Assembly: GCF_900172365.1 (NCBI RefSeq)
Contig: NZ_FWFJ01000044.1
Coordinates: forward strand, 1-33,729
Reading direction: 5' to 3'
DNA length: 33,729 nucleotides
Source: Roseovarius gaetbuli
GTDB lineage: Bacteria; Pseudomonadota; Alphaproteobacteria; Rhodobacterales; Rhodobacteraceae
Part shown: positions 1 to 8,620 of the stretch, piece by piece
Numbering within the stretch: the stretch's first letter is position 1
Layout of the letters: each line of letters starts with the position of its first letter
Made by a program: the position numbers and the translations under genes
Notes under the pieces: generated by a model
What the model saw: the letters and a program-made list of their open reading frames with translations, nothing else
The model's database searches: none
Told to the model about the DNA's origin: nothing

Positions 1-59
1 TCTTCGGCGTATCGCAGTATCCGTAATTTACGCCCAATCTCGCGTTGATCCTTGTTCAT
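1..59 (-). mobile_element. IS481-like transposase, N-terminal fragment cut by the window edge
   Basis: The first 19 codons of a leftward-reading gene are visible, starting ATG at 59 behind a good ribosome-binding site (AAGGAG, about 6 bases upstream). The peptide begins MNKDQREIGRKLRILRYAE. From memory this matches the start of IS481-like integrase-core transposases, in which a winged-helix domain precedes an RNase-H-fold DDE domain. Nothing of the catalytic domain is in the window, so intactness cannot be judged. A C-terminal scrap of the same transposase type occurs at 12433-12519. Bases 60-244 to its right contain no gene that I can see and may include the element's end. Confidence 0.6.
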
Positions 60-244
60 GAACATCTCCTTCTTCCCAAATCTGGGACGTTAAAAGAAAT
101 GTCTCGCGAGTAACGGCATATCTACACCAGATGATAGGCTTTCGTAAACTGCCCATATTATGAGTGTGTAGATGAGAGCATGCAAATGGAATCTACCCGC
201 AACAATAGAGGAGACTTGCATGAGCGCAAGCTCACCTCCCCTGC

Positions 245-1180
245 TTAGACGCGGCCCAGAAAAGCGAGAACATAGACGACTCCCGTCGATACCCGACCAT
301 GACGTCGCAGACCAAGTTTGCGAAACAGTGTAACTCTGCGGAAACCTGACCTTGTGGAACTGCGCAGAAAGGTTACGAGCAAATTATGGTGGTGTTCCGT
401 CAGTTTGGCCGAGCCGTCCAGAAGGGCTGTTGCATTGGCGCGCACCCATGTCGCGTAATGTCCGGCCAAAAGGGCGCGCACGCGTTGATATGCAGCCCGC
501 AGCCCCCGTGAGGCGCCCATTTCATTATCTGCGTGCTGCCGGTAGAGCGTGACCACCCGATGATCGAACACAACCTCTCCTCCGGCCCCCAGCACTACCA
601 GAGAAATCCACCAATCATGATAGGGAATGTCTTGGGGCGCCCCCGCACGCCGTACCAGATCTTGCGCGGCCGGGTTCAGCACCATGTTATGGCCCGCCAT
701 TACATTGTGCAGCAACGCGACCCCGAAATTCAATGTTGTCACGCGCCGGTGAGATAATGCCTGCGGTCGGCCCGTGTCGTCAAAACAGCGGCTCATTGCA
801 GAATAAAGCTGTGGCGCTTGTGAATGTGCATCGAGGGCTTGGGCTGCGCGCTCTAATTTATCGGGCAGCCAGATATCATCGTGGTCCGACAGCGCCACCA
901 GTCCCTGTGGTCTATCTTCACGCATCAGCAATGACAGAAAGTTCTGCGCCGCACGGCCCCTGCGCGGCCCTTCAAACAGGCGAACCTCATGCGCCGCGCC
1001 ATGCTCACGCGCAAACGCATTCAGAATACTGTGTGTCGCATCTACAGACCCATCGTCGCTCACCCATAAGGACCAATTGGTATGGGTTTGGGCCAGATAG
1101 GATTCAAGCTGCTGATCCAGATAGCGAGCACTGTTGAACGTGCACAAAAAGATGGTGATATGGGGACTTTGGCGGGGCAT
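245..1180 (-). CDS. Glycosyltransferase family 2
   Basis: Predicted cytoplasmic sugar transferase of about 311 aa with a GT-A fold. The N-terminus carries the family signature ITIFLCTFNSARYL followed by QTHTNWSLWVSDDGS, the nucleotide-sugar binding strand and acidic pair. The segment ALSDHDDIWLPDKL supplies the metal-binding DxD-like motif, and a later HDWW matches the acceptor/catalytic region of rhamnosyltransferase-like GT2 enzymes. The frame is open to 1249, but the family N-terminus fits ATG 1180 (MPRQSPHIT); ATG 1201 (MKALD) is an alternative, and neither has a strong ribosome-binding site. It is divergent from the DUF2793 gene and sits in a polysaccharide locus that also makes dTDP-rhamnose, so a rhamnosyltransferase role is plausible but inferred. 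Confidence 0.85.
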   Translation of the reverse strand: MPRQSPHITIFLCTFNSARYLDQQLESYLAQTHTNWSLWVSDDGSVDATHSILNAFAREHGAAHEVRLFEGPRRGRAAQNFLSLLMREDRPQGLVALSDHDDIWLPDKLERAAQALDAHSQAPQLYSAMSRCFDDTGRPQALSHRRVTTLNFGVALLHNVMAGHNMVLNPAAQDLVRRAGAPQDIPYHDWWISLVVLGAGGEVVFDHRVVTLYRQHADNEMGASRGLRAAYQRVRALLAGHYATWVRANATALLDGSAKLTEHHHNLLVTFLRSSTRSGFRRVTLFRKLGLRRHGRVSTGVVYVLAFLGRV

Positions 1181-1322
1181 GGCACTGTCTAACGCCTTCA
1201 TCGCGTTTGCACAGCAAAAAACCCACCCGTCAGCGGGCCTAGAGCGCAACGCACGGTGATATAAGGCTTAGTTTAACATGCAAGGTTAGGATCAGGTCAA
1301 CTCAAACACACCGGAGCAAACC

Positions 1323-2741
1323 ATGACGGATACCTCGCTTAGACTGAATTTGCCCTATATCCAACCTGCTCAGGCTCAAAAGCATGTCACCCATAATGAA
1401 GCATTGATGCGTTTGGATGCATTGGTGCAGACCGTTGTACAGGATCATCAACTTCAGACCCCTCCAGCGGCGCCCGCAGGTGGAGGGTGTTATGTTGTGG
1501 CGCCCGGCGGCACCGGGGCGTGGGCCGGCCAAGACAACGCACTGACGCTTTTTGACGGCGCAGGATGGGTCTTTCTATCCCCGCAGGCAGGGTGGTCGGC
1601 CTATTGCGTCGCAAGCAATGAAGCTCTGCGGTTTGATGGTCAGGATTGGGCACCTGCGGCTGATCTCACAAACCTGCCTCAGTTAGGCATTGCCGCCCAA
1701 GCAGATGACACCAACCGCCTAAGCTTGAGCAGTGCGGCAAGTTTGTTCAATCACGCCGGAGCAGGTCATCAGCTCAAGTTGAACAAGGCGCAACCCTCCG
1801 ACACGGCCAGCCTGCTGTATCAGACCGGATTTTCGGGACGGGCAGAAATGGGGCTGGCGGGGGATGATGCATGGTCACTCAAGACAAGTAGCGACGGCAC
1901 CGATTGGCGCGAAGTGCTGCGGGCAGATCCTGTCGGTCAGACCCTGACACTTGCTCCGGCAGGCCAGCCCCGCATGACGCTTAGCGATACCGATGCCACG
2001 CTGAATGTACCTTTGGGCGGCAGTGCCGTTCAGGCCGACGTGTTGGATACGACAGCAGGTACGCTGATGGCAACGGGTGCCTTTGGTCTTGGGGTGCCGC
2101 TGCAGCTTACAGGCCCTGCGCCTTTACAGGATCGCGATCTAAAGCCCGGTCTGTATACATACATGGCAAATAGTCTCTTGGGCGGGCCCGAAAGCGACGC
2201 CCATGCCCACACGTTGGTTGTGCAGCAAACAACATTTGACGGGCGGCGCAGCTACATTAGCCTGCGCACCACTGGCACAAGCGCAGCCCGCGCCTGGTTT
2301 GGAAGCCAGTCGAGCCCCAACAGTGCTATCTACTGGACCCGGCTCATCGATGAGAACCAGATCAGCGGCACAGTCACGCAAAATGGCGGCACGCCCACAG
2401 GGGCCATCATCGAAAAGGGCAGTAATGCCAACGGAAACTATACCCGCTGGGCCGATGGCACACAGATATGCTCCGTCTCGGACCTGAGCGGCAGTGCATC
2501 AATGGTTGCGGGGCAAACCGTCAGCGGGTATTGGACATACCCCGCCGCGTTCGTGACCTTTCCAAACGTCACCATCAGCCCGCGCACCTTGGGCACACAA
2601 ACCGGCGCGCAGCTCACCGCAGAACAACTGAGAATCGGGCACGGGCACGGACCCAATGGGGCTTTCTGGGCCGTTCACTGCCGGAATGCTTCGATCAGCA
2701 ACGTCCGCATTGATGCGACCGCCATTGGCCGCTGGTATTAA
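1323..2741 (+). CDS. DUF2793 domain protein, spike/fibre-like
   Basis: 472 aa, starting at ATG 1323 behind CGGAG. Residues 1-110 are a clear DUF2793 domain: NLPYIQPAQAQKHVTHNEAL, then a segment with GCYVVAPGGTGAWAGQDNAL and a Trp/Gly-rich repeat. The middle contains a pyocin-knob-like stretch (LKPGLYTYMANSLLGG to AIYWTRLIDE). The C-terminus (from about residue 355, NGGTPTGAIIEKGSNANG) looks like a phage tail-fibre tip, Gly/Asn rich and ending in RWY. There is no signal peptide. DUF2793 proteins are common in Rhodobacterales near prophage or gene-transfer-agent functions, and as I recall a GTA head-spike protein that binds capsule carries this domain. Its place among capsule genes fits a polysaccharide-binding part, but that role is inferred. 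Confidence 0.8.
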   Translation: MTDTSLRLNLPYIQPAQAQKHVTHNEALMRLDALVQTVVQDHQLQTPPAAPAGGGCYVVAPGGTGAWAGQDNALTLFDGAGWVFLSPQAGWSAYCVASNEALRFDGQDWAPAADLTNLPQLGIAAQADDTNRLSLSSAASLFNHAGAGHQLKLNKAQPSDTASLLYQTGFSGRAEMGLAGDDAWSLKTSSDGTDWREVLRADPVGQTLTLAPAGQPRMTLSDTDATLNVPLGGSAVQADVLDTTAGTLMATGAFGLGVPLQLTGPAPLQDRDLKPGLYTYMANSLLGGPESDAHAHTLVVQQTTFDGRRSYISLRTTGTSAARAWFGSQSSPNSAIYWTRLIDENQISGTVTQNGGTPTGAIIEKGSNANGNYTRWADGTQICSVSDLSGSASMVAGQTVSGYWTYPAAFVTFPNVTISPRTLGTQTGAQLTAEQLRIGHGHGPNGAFWAVHCRNASISNVRIDATAIGRWY

Positions 2742-2752
2742 GGAGATACACC

Positions 2753-3046
2753 ATGCACATAAGCTTTTCCCCTGTACGCGCGGATCACACATTGGCCGTT
2801 GCCTACAACAATGAAACCATCACTCTGAACGGAGCACTTTACGATTTTCAGGACATCCCTGAAGGAGAGGCCCTATCCCAGGACGTCCTGGAGTGTGAGC
2901 ACATCGTAACAGACGTGGTGCGGCAAGATGGGGTGATCCATCTGACACTTGTCTTGCCTCATGGTCCTGATGCTGCCACCGAAGTCTTGTTTCCGACCCC
3001 CGTGACCGTCACTGGCAGTGGCAATTTGGTGTTGCCAGGGAAATAA
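2753..3046 (+). CDS. Small hypothetical protein following the DUF2793 gene
   Basis: 97 aa, starting at ATG 2753 with a strong AAGGAG ribosome-binding site, 11 bases after the DUF2793 stop, so almost certainly co-transcribed with it. It has no signal peptide or membrane helix. The sequence is acidic and beta-rich (LAVAYNNETITLNGALYDF and VIHLTLVLPHGPDAATEVLF). Small proteins of this style follow tail or spike genes in some alphaproteobacterial phages and gene transfer agents, where they may be assembly helpers or spike subunits. I do not recognise a named family. It converges on the 838-aa glycosyltransferase, with only 4 bases between the two stop codons. Confidence 0.7.
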   Translation: MHISFSPVRADHTLAVAYNNETITLNGALYDFQDIPEGEALSQDVLECEHIVTDVVRQDGVIHLTLVLPHGPDAATEVLFPTPVTVTGSGNLVLPGK

Positions 3047-3050
3047 GATG

Positions 3051-5567
3051 TCAGGAGGTTTGCGCGGTCAACGTCTTGCGCAAACCTGCCAACAACACCC
3101 GTGCCTGGGTCTGCGGATCGCTGTGACAGGGCACAACATGGCCTTGTGCACCTGCCGCTTTGACCGCTTCGGCCTGCGCGCCAAGATCAAAACAGAATAC
3201 AGGCAACCCGGTCGCCAAAGCCTCATGAGTGGTATAGGAAAAAGTCTCGGGCCAGATCGATGCAATCAGCCATCCGGAAATCTGGTAGCGATGCGCCAAA
3301 AGCGCGATGTCTTTGCGCGCATAGGGTCCGTGTACAGTGACCCCCGGCAGCGGGGGGCATGCGGGATCAGGCGCACCTAACAAGACCAGATCCAAATCGC
3401 GCGTCCCTGTCTGAAGAGCCCGCCCCAGTGCGGCGACGACCAACGCCCCTTTTTGTATGTTGAGGTTTCCCAAAACGCCGATAACAGGCCGCGCGCCAGC
3501 ACGTGGGACAACAGGGTCCGGCATATTTGTGAGAGCGTGGGGAATGACCTCAAGATGTCTTCCGATTTGTGGCCAGACAGCCAGAACATGGGTCCGGCTG
3601 TCGCGCGAGAATGTCACTACACGCGTGGCATGCTCCATCACATGCGCCCACCCGGCGCGCCACCGTGAAAGTGGCCCAAATGCCGTATGGGCAGGATCGG
3701 TGCTGTCATCGGGCACGCCCCCACGCCAAGCATGATCAGCATCCAAAAGGGTAAATGACGGGCTGAGCGGGTAATAATCGTGCATCTGGATCTCAAGTGT
3801 CGCCTTCCGACCTGCGGCAGCCTCTGTCAGATCAAGCAATCGCATGGGCAGCTCAGTGGGATGCGTATCACCTACCCCGCACACGTAAACCACATGGCGG
3901 TGACGGACGGGATCCAGCAGGCGCTGCACCAGTGCAAAGTCATCCGTACCGCCCATGACCAAACCAGCTGCACTGTGAACTTCCAGCCGCCACCGCATAT
4001 CTGTGCCGACACGCAGCACGACGGCACCGCCCTGCACTTCAATATCTTGCGCCAGCCGCATCTGCAAATACTGCGCCACCCCCCCTCCCATGGCGTGGGA
4101 CAGATACACCGGCACCGCCACATCGCCCGCCCGCTGCGCCAGCCAAGCGAGGGCAAGAGCCAAGCGGGGTGTAAGCATGGGGTCGGCACGCAAATAATCC
4201 TGCACTTCGATGTCATAAGAAGGATACCGCCGTGTGATCTGTTCGGCTGCTTGGGCAACTAGCCGCTGCTTTTGCGCACTGCCAAAGGACGCGCCCCCGC
4301 GGTGCTCTACGAACAAGTTCGCGACACCGACATGGCGTGCGCCCAGGGCGCGGGTCTTTTGGCACCAGTCGACCTCTTCACCGTAGCCAAGGCCAAAAAC
4401 AGGGTCAAATCGCGGAACCTGCGCCAGCCATGCGCCAGACATACCCATACAAAACCCGACCCCAGTAGGCGCCGGAGCGTCTGCCGCTCCCCCCGCAAAG
4501 CTCTTGGCAACAATGTCCAATGCGTCCCCTTCGCCCGGTCGCAAAAGCGTGCGGGCACAGTTTGCCGGCACAGAGAAAATCTCGGCATCATTGGAAAAAG
4601 GGGTGGTGCTGGCCACAGCGTCGTTGCTCAAGATCGGGGCCAGCAGGCGTCCGGCCCAACCAATCGGTACAAACGCATCAGAGTTCAACAGCACAACAGG
4701 CCCGCCGCGCTCCAGCGCGACCTCGAACCCTCGGTTGACGCTGTGGATGAAACCCAGATTCTCGGCGTTCTCGATCAACTGAACGTTGTCATGTTCGCTC
4801 ACCCAATCGCGCAGATAGGGTCGCACGTCAGGGTCGGTTGAGGCATCCTCGATGATCACCAAGTGAAAGGGCATATCGGTATGATGTGCAATCCGGCGCA
4901 ACACTTCGGGCAGTATATCAAACGCGTTGTAAACGGGCAGGATACAGGTAAAGGTTGTCTGCACCTCGGGCGAAGAAGCGGGACCAGCAAAAAGCGCTGA
5001 CTGCAAGGGCCGTGCAACCGGCAAGGTCCAAAAGCCGAGTGCCGCACGAATCCGTGGTCGCAGGGCCGGATCGCGGCTGTACGCCCAGCGCCCCACCAAA
5101 GGGACCGCAGTCACGAGGCGCCATGCGAATTTTGGCAAAAGCCGCGCCTTGGCAAGTGTCACAGCAGAGGGCGCGATGACCGGAAGATCAAAAACGTGGC
5201 TCTGCGAGCCTTCTAGGCTCAGCTGCACCTCCGGCACCGCCCCCACAGGCATATCAAGATTGAAAACACGCGCCTCCGGCCCCCCGCAATGGTCGCCAGA
5301 ATGCTGTTTGGGCACCGAGGTGGCCGCCCGAACGCTCTCTTGGCCGCAGTGTAACTCCACAGCAGGCGCATATGCCCAACCCGTGACCTCCAGGCGGTTT
5401 CCGAGACGCGAAACACCCGTCACGGCGCCCCAGGTCTTGCCCTGTATTTTCAGGGTGCAGCCCGTTTGCCGAATTTCCAGATTTTGCGCGCAGTACCGCT
5501 TGAACAAACCATGTAGGCGGCGCAACACAGGACTTAATTTTCCAACAGGCGGCGGTGGTTGCGCCAC
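3051..5567 (-). CDS. Two-domain glycosyltransferase (GT2 plus GT-B/GT4)
   Basis: 838 aa. Residues 1-200 are an N-terminal extension of unknown role. Residues 203-430 form a GT2 domain: TFTCILPVYNAFDILPEVL, VIIEDASTDPDVRPYL, NAENLGFIHSVNRGF and VVLLNSDAFV, with the NSD as metal-binding motif. Residues 490-838 form a GT-B domain with a Rossmann-like PVIGVLGNLNIQKGALVV and the donor-binding segment WPETFSYTTHEALATGLP, an E-x7-E-type motif of GT4 enzymes. Such fusions add two sugars in succession to a growing surface glycan in the cytoplasm. The start overlaps the 3' end of the ABC permease gene by 34 bases, showing a joint transcript with the exporter. Acceptor and donors cannot be read from the sequence. 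Confidence 0.88.
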   Translation of the reverse strand: MAQPPPPVGKLSPVLRRLHGLFKRYCAQNLEIRQTGCTLKIQGKTWGAVTGVSRLGNRLEVTGWAYAPAVELHCGQESVRAATSVPKQHSGDHCGGPEARVFNLDMPVGAVPEVQLSLEGSQSHVFDLPVIAPSAVTLAKARLLPKFAWRLVTAVPLVGRWAYSRDPALRPRIRAALGFWTLPVARPLQSALFAGPASSPEVQTTFTCILPVYNAFDILPEVLRRIAHHTDMPFHLVIIEDASTDPDVRPYLRDWVSEHDNVQLIENAENLGFIHSVNRGFEVALERGGPVVLLNSDAFVPIGWAGRLLAPILSNDAVASTTPFSNDAEIFSVPANCARTLLRPGEGDALDIVAKSFAGGAADAPAPTGVGFCMGMSGAWLAQVPRFDPVFGLGYGEEVDWCQKTRALGARHVGVANLFVEHRGGASFGSAQKQRLVAQAAEQITRRYPSYDIEVQDYLRADPMLTPRLALALAWLAQRAGDVAVPVYLSHAMGGGVAQYLQMRLAQDIEVQGGAVVLRVGTDMRWRLEVHSAAGLVMGGTDDFALVQRLLDPVRHRHVVYVCGVGDTHPTELPMRLLDLTEAAAGRKATLEIQMHDYYPLSPSFTLLDADHAWRGGVPDDSTDPAHTAFGPLSRWRAGWAHVMEHATRVVTFSRDSRTHVLAVWPQIGRHLEVIPHALTNMPDPVVPRAGARPVIGVLGNLNIQKGALVVAALGRALQTGTRDLDLVLLGAPDPACPPLPGVTVHGPYARKDIALLAHRYQISGWLIASIWPETFSYTTHEALATGLPVFCFDLGAQAEAVKAAGAQGHVVPCHSDPQTQARVLLAGLRKTLTAQTS
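3056..3087. terminator. Hairpin at the convergent gene junction
   Basis: A perfect 10-bp inverted repeat (AGGTTTGCGC / GCGCAAACCT) with a 12-base loop lies right after the stop of the small gene ending at 3046 and inside the last codons of the opposing glycosyltransferase. Position and strength suit a bidirectional transcription stop between converging genes. Neither side has a proper T-run, so intrinsic termination is uncertain. Confidence 0.4.
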
Positions 5568-6358
5568 AAAAGCAGCAAGCCGAACGTGAAGGTAGACACC
5601 GCAATACCCCAGACATAGAGCAGACTGATGTAGTCATCCTTATACGCCGCGTAAAACCCACTGCGCATCAAGCCGATCACATGTATCAATGGATTATACC
5701 ACAAAATATCCTGAGCGACCTTTGGCATGTCTCCGAACATGAAGAAAATGCCAGAAATAATGAAAAGCGGACGTGTCAGGATTTGCCAGGTGCGTTCCCA
5801 GACAGAAAAACTTGTCATCAAGAAACAGTTGAGGGTTCCGATCCCGATCCCAAGGGCTGCCGTGCTTATGATGCCCAGCAAGATATAGGGCAGATCAATT
5901 TGCGCACGCGCGCCCAAAACGAAGATCAATGTTGTGAAGATGATGTAGGCGATCATCATATGTGTCAGCAAAACCAGCAAGAACCGTGCGATCAAAGCAT
6001 CCAGGAACGTCACCGCCGGATAGGCCAGCAAGGGGCGAGAGAACTTGATCGAGGTCGCCATTTTATTGGCAATCTCGTTGAACATCATAAACGGCAGGAA
6101 ACCGCTGGCATAGAAAAGAGGAAAGCTATTGCCCAAAGGTGGGCTGGCAAAAGCGAAAGAGAACACTGCGGACAAGACCAGCAGGCCTGCAACAGGATCG
6201 ACAATCGCCCAAAGATAGCCCCCCGGAGAGCGACCATGAGTCGTGGACATCTCTCGCAGTATCAGAGCCATAATGGTGCGCGGGGTCCGAAAACTCCGAG
6301 CGCGCAGAGCGTCTTGCCTTAGCCGCTTTGCACGGCCTTGCTCAGTTAGGTCAGGCAT
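5534..6358 (-). CDS. kpsM: Polysaccharide ABC exporter, permease (KpsM/Wzm type)
   Basis: About 274 aa of the ABC-2 permease family (KpsM/CtrC/RkpT-like), forming the inner-membrane channel for lipid-linked capsular polysaccharide. About six hydrophobic segments are visible, including YLWAIVDPVAGLLVLSAVF, a long one in IARFLLVLLTHMMIAYII, and ILLGIISTAALGIGIGTL. The conserved WERTWQILTRPLFIISGIFF stretch is typical of the family. The frame is open up to a TTG at 6400, but ATG 6358 (MPDLTEQGRAKRL) has GGAG six bases upstream and is preferred. It is the first gene of a minus-strand unit with the 838-aa glycosyltransferase. Its partner genes (KpsE- and KpsT-like) are divergently transcribed on the other side of a 102-base gap. 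Confidence 0.88.
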   Translation of the reverse strand: MPDLTEQGRAKRLRQDALRARSFRTPRTIMALILREMSTTHGRSPGGYLWAIVDPVAGLLVLSAVFSFAFASPPLGNSFPLFYASGFLPFMMFNEIANKMATSIKFSRPLLAYPAVTFLDALIARFLLVLLTHMMIAYIIFTTLIFVLGARAQIDLPYILLGIISTAALGIGIGTLNCFLMTSFSVWERTWQILTRPLFIISGIFFMFGDMPKVAQDILWYNPLIHVIGLMRSGFYAAYKDDYISLLYVWGIAVSTFTFGLLLLWRNHRRLLEN

Positions 6359-6460
6359 CGATATCTCCAAACACTCACTGGAACTACCATTCACAATCAA
6401 GTATGAAAACAGCTAAGTATTGATTTTATTCCGACAGTATCTTGAACTGGGGCAACCACT
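6359..6460. promoter_or_regulatory. Divergent promoter region of the exporter genes
   Basis: This 102-base AT-rich gap separates the minus-strand permease from the plus-strand KpsE-like gene and must hold both promoters if each unit is separately expressed. It contains an imperfect inverted repeat with half-sites AATCA (6395-6399) and TGATT (6421-6425) that could be an operator. No convincing -35/-10 pair could be assigned by eye. Confidence 0.35.
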
Positions 6461-7825
6461 GTGGACACCGCAGATAAAGACGACAAAGTACAACCGTCAA
6501 ATGATAAGACCGCAGGTGCTTCGGCTGGCAGCAAAACCAGAACATCAGGCGACCAGGCACCAGCCACATCCGCCACACCTGCATACCATGGTTATTCAGC
6601 GCGCAAGACCCGGCCCAAGGCCCTCACCAAGACACACGCGCCGCCCGCCACGACCAAGGCCGATCCTGCGTCAACACGCGAGACAGCCCCCGAAAAGCCC
6701 ATTGCGGGACCCGCAAGTCCCGAACGGCGGCACTACTACATTCTTACCTCTTTCGTGATTTTGGTGCTCATCCCAGCCTGTGTTGCCGCGTTTTATTTGT
6801 GGGTGGTGGCTAAAGATCAATATGCCTCCACTCTGGCTTTTTCGATCCGCAAGGGAGAGGTGTCGTCTTCTCTCGATCTTCTGGGCGGGCAGATCGCTCA
6901 ATTGAGCGGCGGCGGTGGTGCCGAAACGGATGTCTTGTATGAATTCATCCGCAGCCAGGGATTGGTCTCAAAGATTGACGCTGATCTGAACCTTAAAGAC
7001 ATCTATAGCGCAGCATGGCCGCAGGACATGATTTTTGCCTATAATCCCAAGGGCACCATTGAAGATCTTATCCGACACTGGAAGCGTAAGGTCCAGATTA
7101 CCTATGATACCGGATCGGGGTTGATGACCCTCCGGGCATTGGCGTTTGACCGTCTTGCAGCACAGGACATTGCTCAAAAGATCCTTGAGGAAAGCACCTC
7201 GATGATCAACGCTCTGTCCGAGGATGCGCGCGCGGATGCGACCCAGTTTGCCCAAGCTGAAGTCGACCGCGCCATTGAGCGCCTCAAGCAGGCCCGCAGC
7301 GATCTGACCACCTTCAGGCTGGAGTCACAGATCGTGGATCCACAAGCCGATCTTCAAGGCCAAATGGGAGTGCTCAACAGCCTTCAGGCAAACTTGGCTG
7401 ATTCGCTGGTGGAATTGGATCTGCTGCAAGGGATAAGCAGTGAAAACGACCCCAGGGTGCGGCAAGCCGAGCGCCGCATCGAGGTGATTGAAAATCGGAT
7501 CAGCGCCGAACGCGAAAAATTCGGCATCGGCGGCAAAGGCCCCGGCGGCGAAGACTTTGCCACCATTGTGGCTGACTACGAACGCCTGAGCGTCGACCGC
7601 GAGTTTGCCGAAGAAACCTACCGTGCCGCATTGGTCAGCTACGACGCTGCTCAGGCCGAAGCCAAGCGAAAGTCCTTCTATCTGGCCGCCCACATCCAGC
7701 CCACACTGGCCGAGCGGTCCGACTTTCCAAAACGCTGGACGCTACAGGCGCTCACCAGTTTTTTCTTGCTGATGGCCTGGTCAATCGGAGTTCTGGTTTA
7801 TTACAGCATCCGCGATCGTCGGTAA
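6461..7825 (+). CDS. kpsE: Capsule export inner-membrane protein (KpsE/polysaccharide co-polymerase type)
   Basis: 454 aa from GTG 6461 (GGGG about 9 bases upstream). Residues 1-90 are a Lys/Pro/Ala/Thr-rich cytoplasmic tail. A membrane helix follows (YYILTSFVILVLIPACVAAF), then a large periplasmic part with long amphipathic helices (coiled-coil stretches around NALSEDARADATQFAQAEVD and AQAEAKRKSFYLAAHIQP) and a C-terminal helix (LTSFFLLMAWSIGVLVYY) ending in RDRR. This N-helix/periplasmic coil/C-helix plan is that of KpsE/CtrB/BexC proteins, which link the ABC exporter to an outer-membrane export protein. No KpsD/Wza-like outer-membrane partner is in the window. The KpsT-like gene follows after 4 bases. 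Confidence 0.88.
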   Translation: MDTADKDDKVQPSNDKTAGASAGSKTRTSGDQAPATSATPAYHGYSARKTRPKALTKTHAPPATTKADPASTRETAPEKPIAGPASPERRHYYILTSFVILVLIPACVAAFYLWVVAKDQYASTLAFSIRKGEVSSSLDLLGGQIAQLSGGGGAETDVLYEFIRSQGLVSKIDADLNLKDIYSAAWPQDMIFAYNPKGTIEDLIRHWKRKVQITYDTGSGLMTLRALAFDRLAAQDIAQKILEESTSMINALSEDARADATQFAQAEVDRAIERLKQARSDLTTFRLESQIVDPQADLQGQMGVLNSLQANLADSLVELDLLQGISSENDPRVRQAERRIEVIENRISAEREKFGIGGKGPGGEDFATIVADYERLSVDREFAEETYRAALVSYDAAQAEAKRKSFYLAAHIQPTLAERSDFPKRWTLQALTSFFLLMAWSIGVLVYYSIRDRR

Positions 7826-7829
7826 GCCA

Positions 7830-8486
7830 GTGATCGAGCTTCGGAACCTTACCAAGACGTTTACGGTCGATGGGCGGCAAAGTATTGTGGCGAACAAGAT
7901 CAACGCGGTCTTTCCCACAGGCGTATCTGTGGGCCTTTTGGGGCGTAACGGCGCGGGTAAATCAACCTTACTCAAGATCATTGCAGGCACGATGGACGCC
8001 ACAGCGGGACGGGTGGTTTCAGATGGCACGGTGTCTTGGCCGGTTGGCTTTGCCGGCAGTTTTCACCCCGATCTGTCAGGGGTGCAAAACACCCGCTTCA
8101 TCGCAAGGGTCTACGGGGTCGATACCAATGTGCTTGTGGATTTCGTCGAGGATTTTGCAGAATTGGGTCAGCACTTCCATCAGCCCTTTCGCACCTATTC
8201 GTCAGGCATGCGTTCCCGTCTGGCCTTTGGAGTCAGCATGGGCATCCGGTTTGACACCTATCTGGTAGACGAAGTTACCAGCGTTGGAGATGCTGCGTTT
8301 CGCGAGAAAAGCGGTCAGGTCTTTCAGCGCCGCATGGAAAGCAGCGGGGCCATCGTGGTCAGCCACTCCATGGCAATGTTGGAGAACATGTGCACGATGG
8401 GCATGGTTCTGGAGAACGGCAATCTGGTTGTGCACGACAACATTCAAGACGCAATCAAACACCACCTGCGCAACATGAGGACCTGA
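7830..8486 (+). CDS. kpsT: Polysaccharide ABC exporter, ATP-binding subunit (KpsT/Wzt type)
   Basis: 218 aa from GTG 7830, four bases after the KpsE-like stop. All ABC ATPase motifs are visible: Walker A GRNGAGKSTLLK, signature YSSGMRSRLAFG, Walker B DTYLVDEVTSVGD and the switch His in VVSHSM. Length and the degenerate LVDEVTSVGD match KpsT/CtrD/BexA proteins rather than importers. There is no C-terminal carbohydrate-binding extension of the Wzt(O9a) kind, so chain-terminus recognition is not expected here. It powers export with the KpsM-like permease encoded at 5534-6358 on the other strand. Confidence 0.92.
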   Translation: MIELRNLTKTFTVDGRQSIVANKINAVFPTGVSVGLLGRNGAGKSTLLKIIAGTMDATAGRVVSDGTVSWPVGFAGSFHPDLSGVQNTRFIARVYGVDTNVLVDFVEDFAELGQHFHQPFRTYSSGMRSRLAFGVSMGIRFDTYLVDEVTSVGDAAFREKSGQVFQRRMESSGAIVVSHSMAMLENMCTMGMVLENGNLVVHDNIQDAIKHHLRNMRT

Positions 8487-8620
8487 TCTGCGCAGCGGTT
8501 GGCTTGCGGTATCATCGGCCTCAGGCGCGCGGGATAAAAGCAACAGATATTCCCCCATGACAAGCGCAAGGCCATCCCCTAGACAGACATAATGCAAGCT
8601 CCGAGACAAAGGCCCGCACC

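Noticed and set aside
733..1137. Long plus-strand open frame opposite the first glycosyltransferase
   Set aside because: It is antisense to a clear GT2 gene, has no family features or ribosome-binding site, and is an expected shadow in high-GC DNA.
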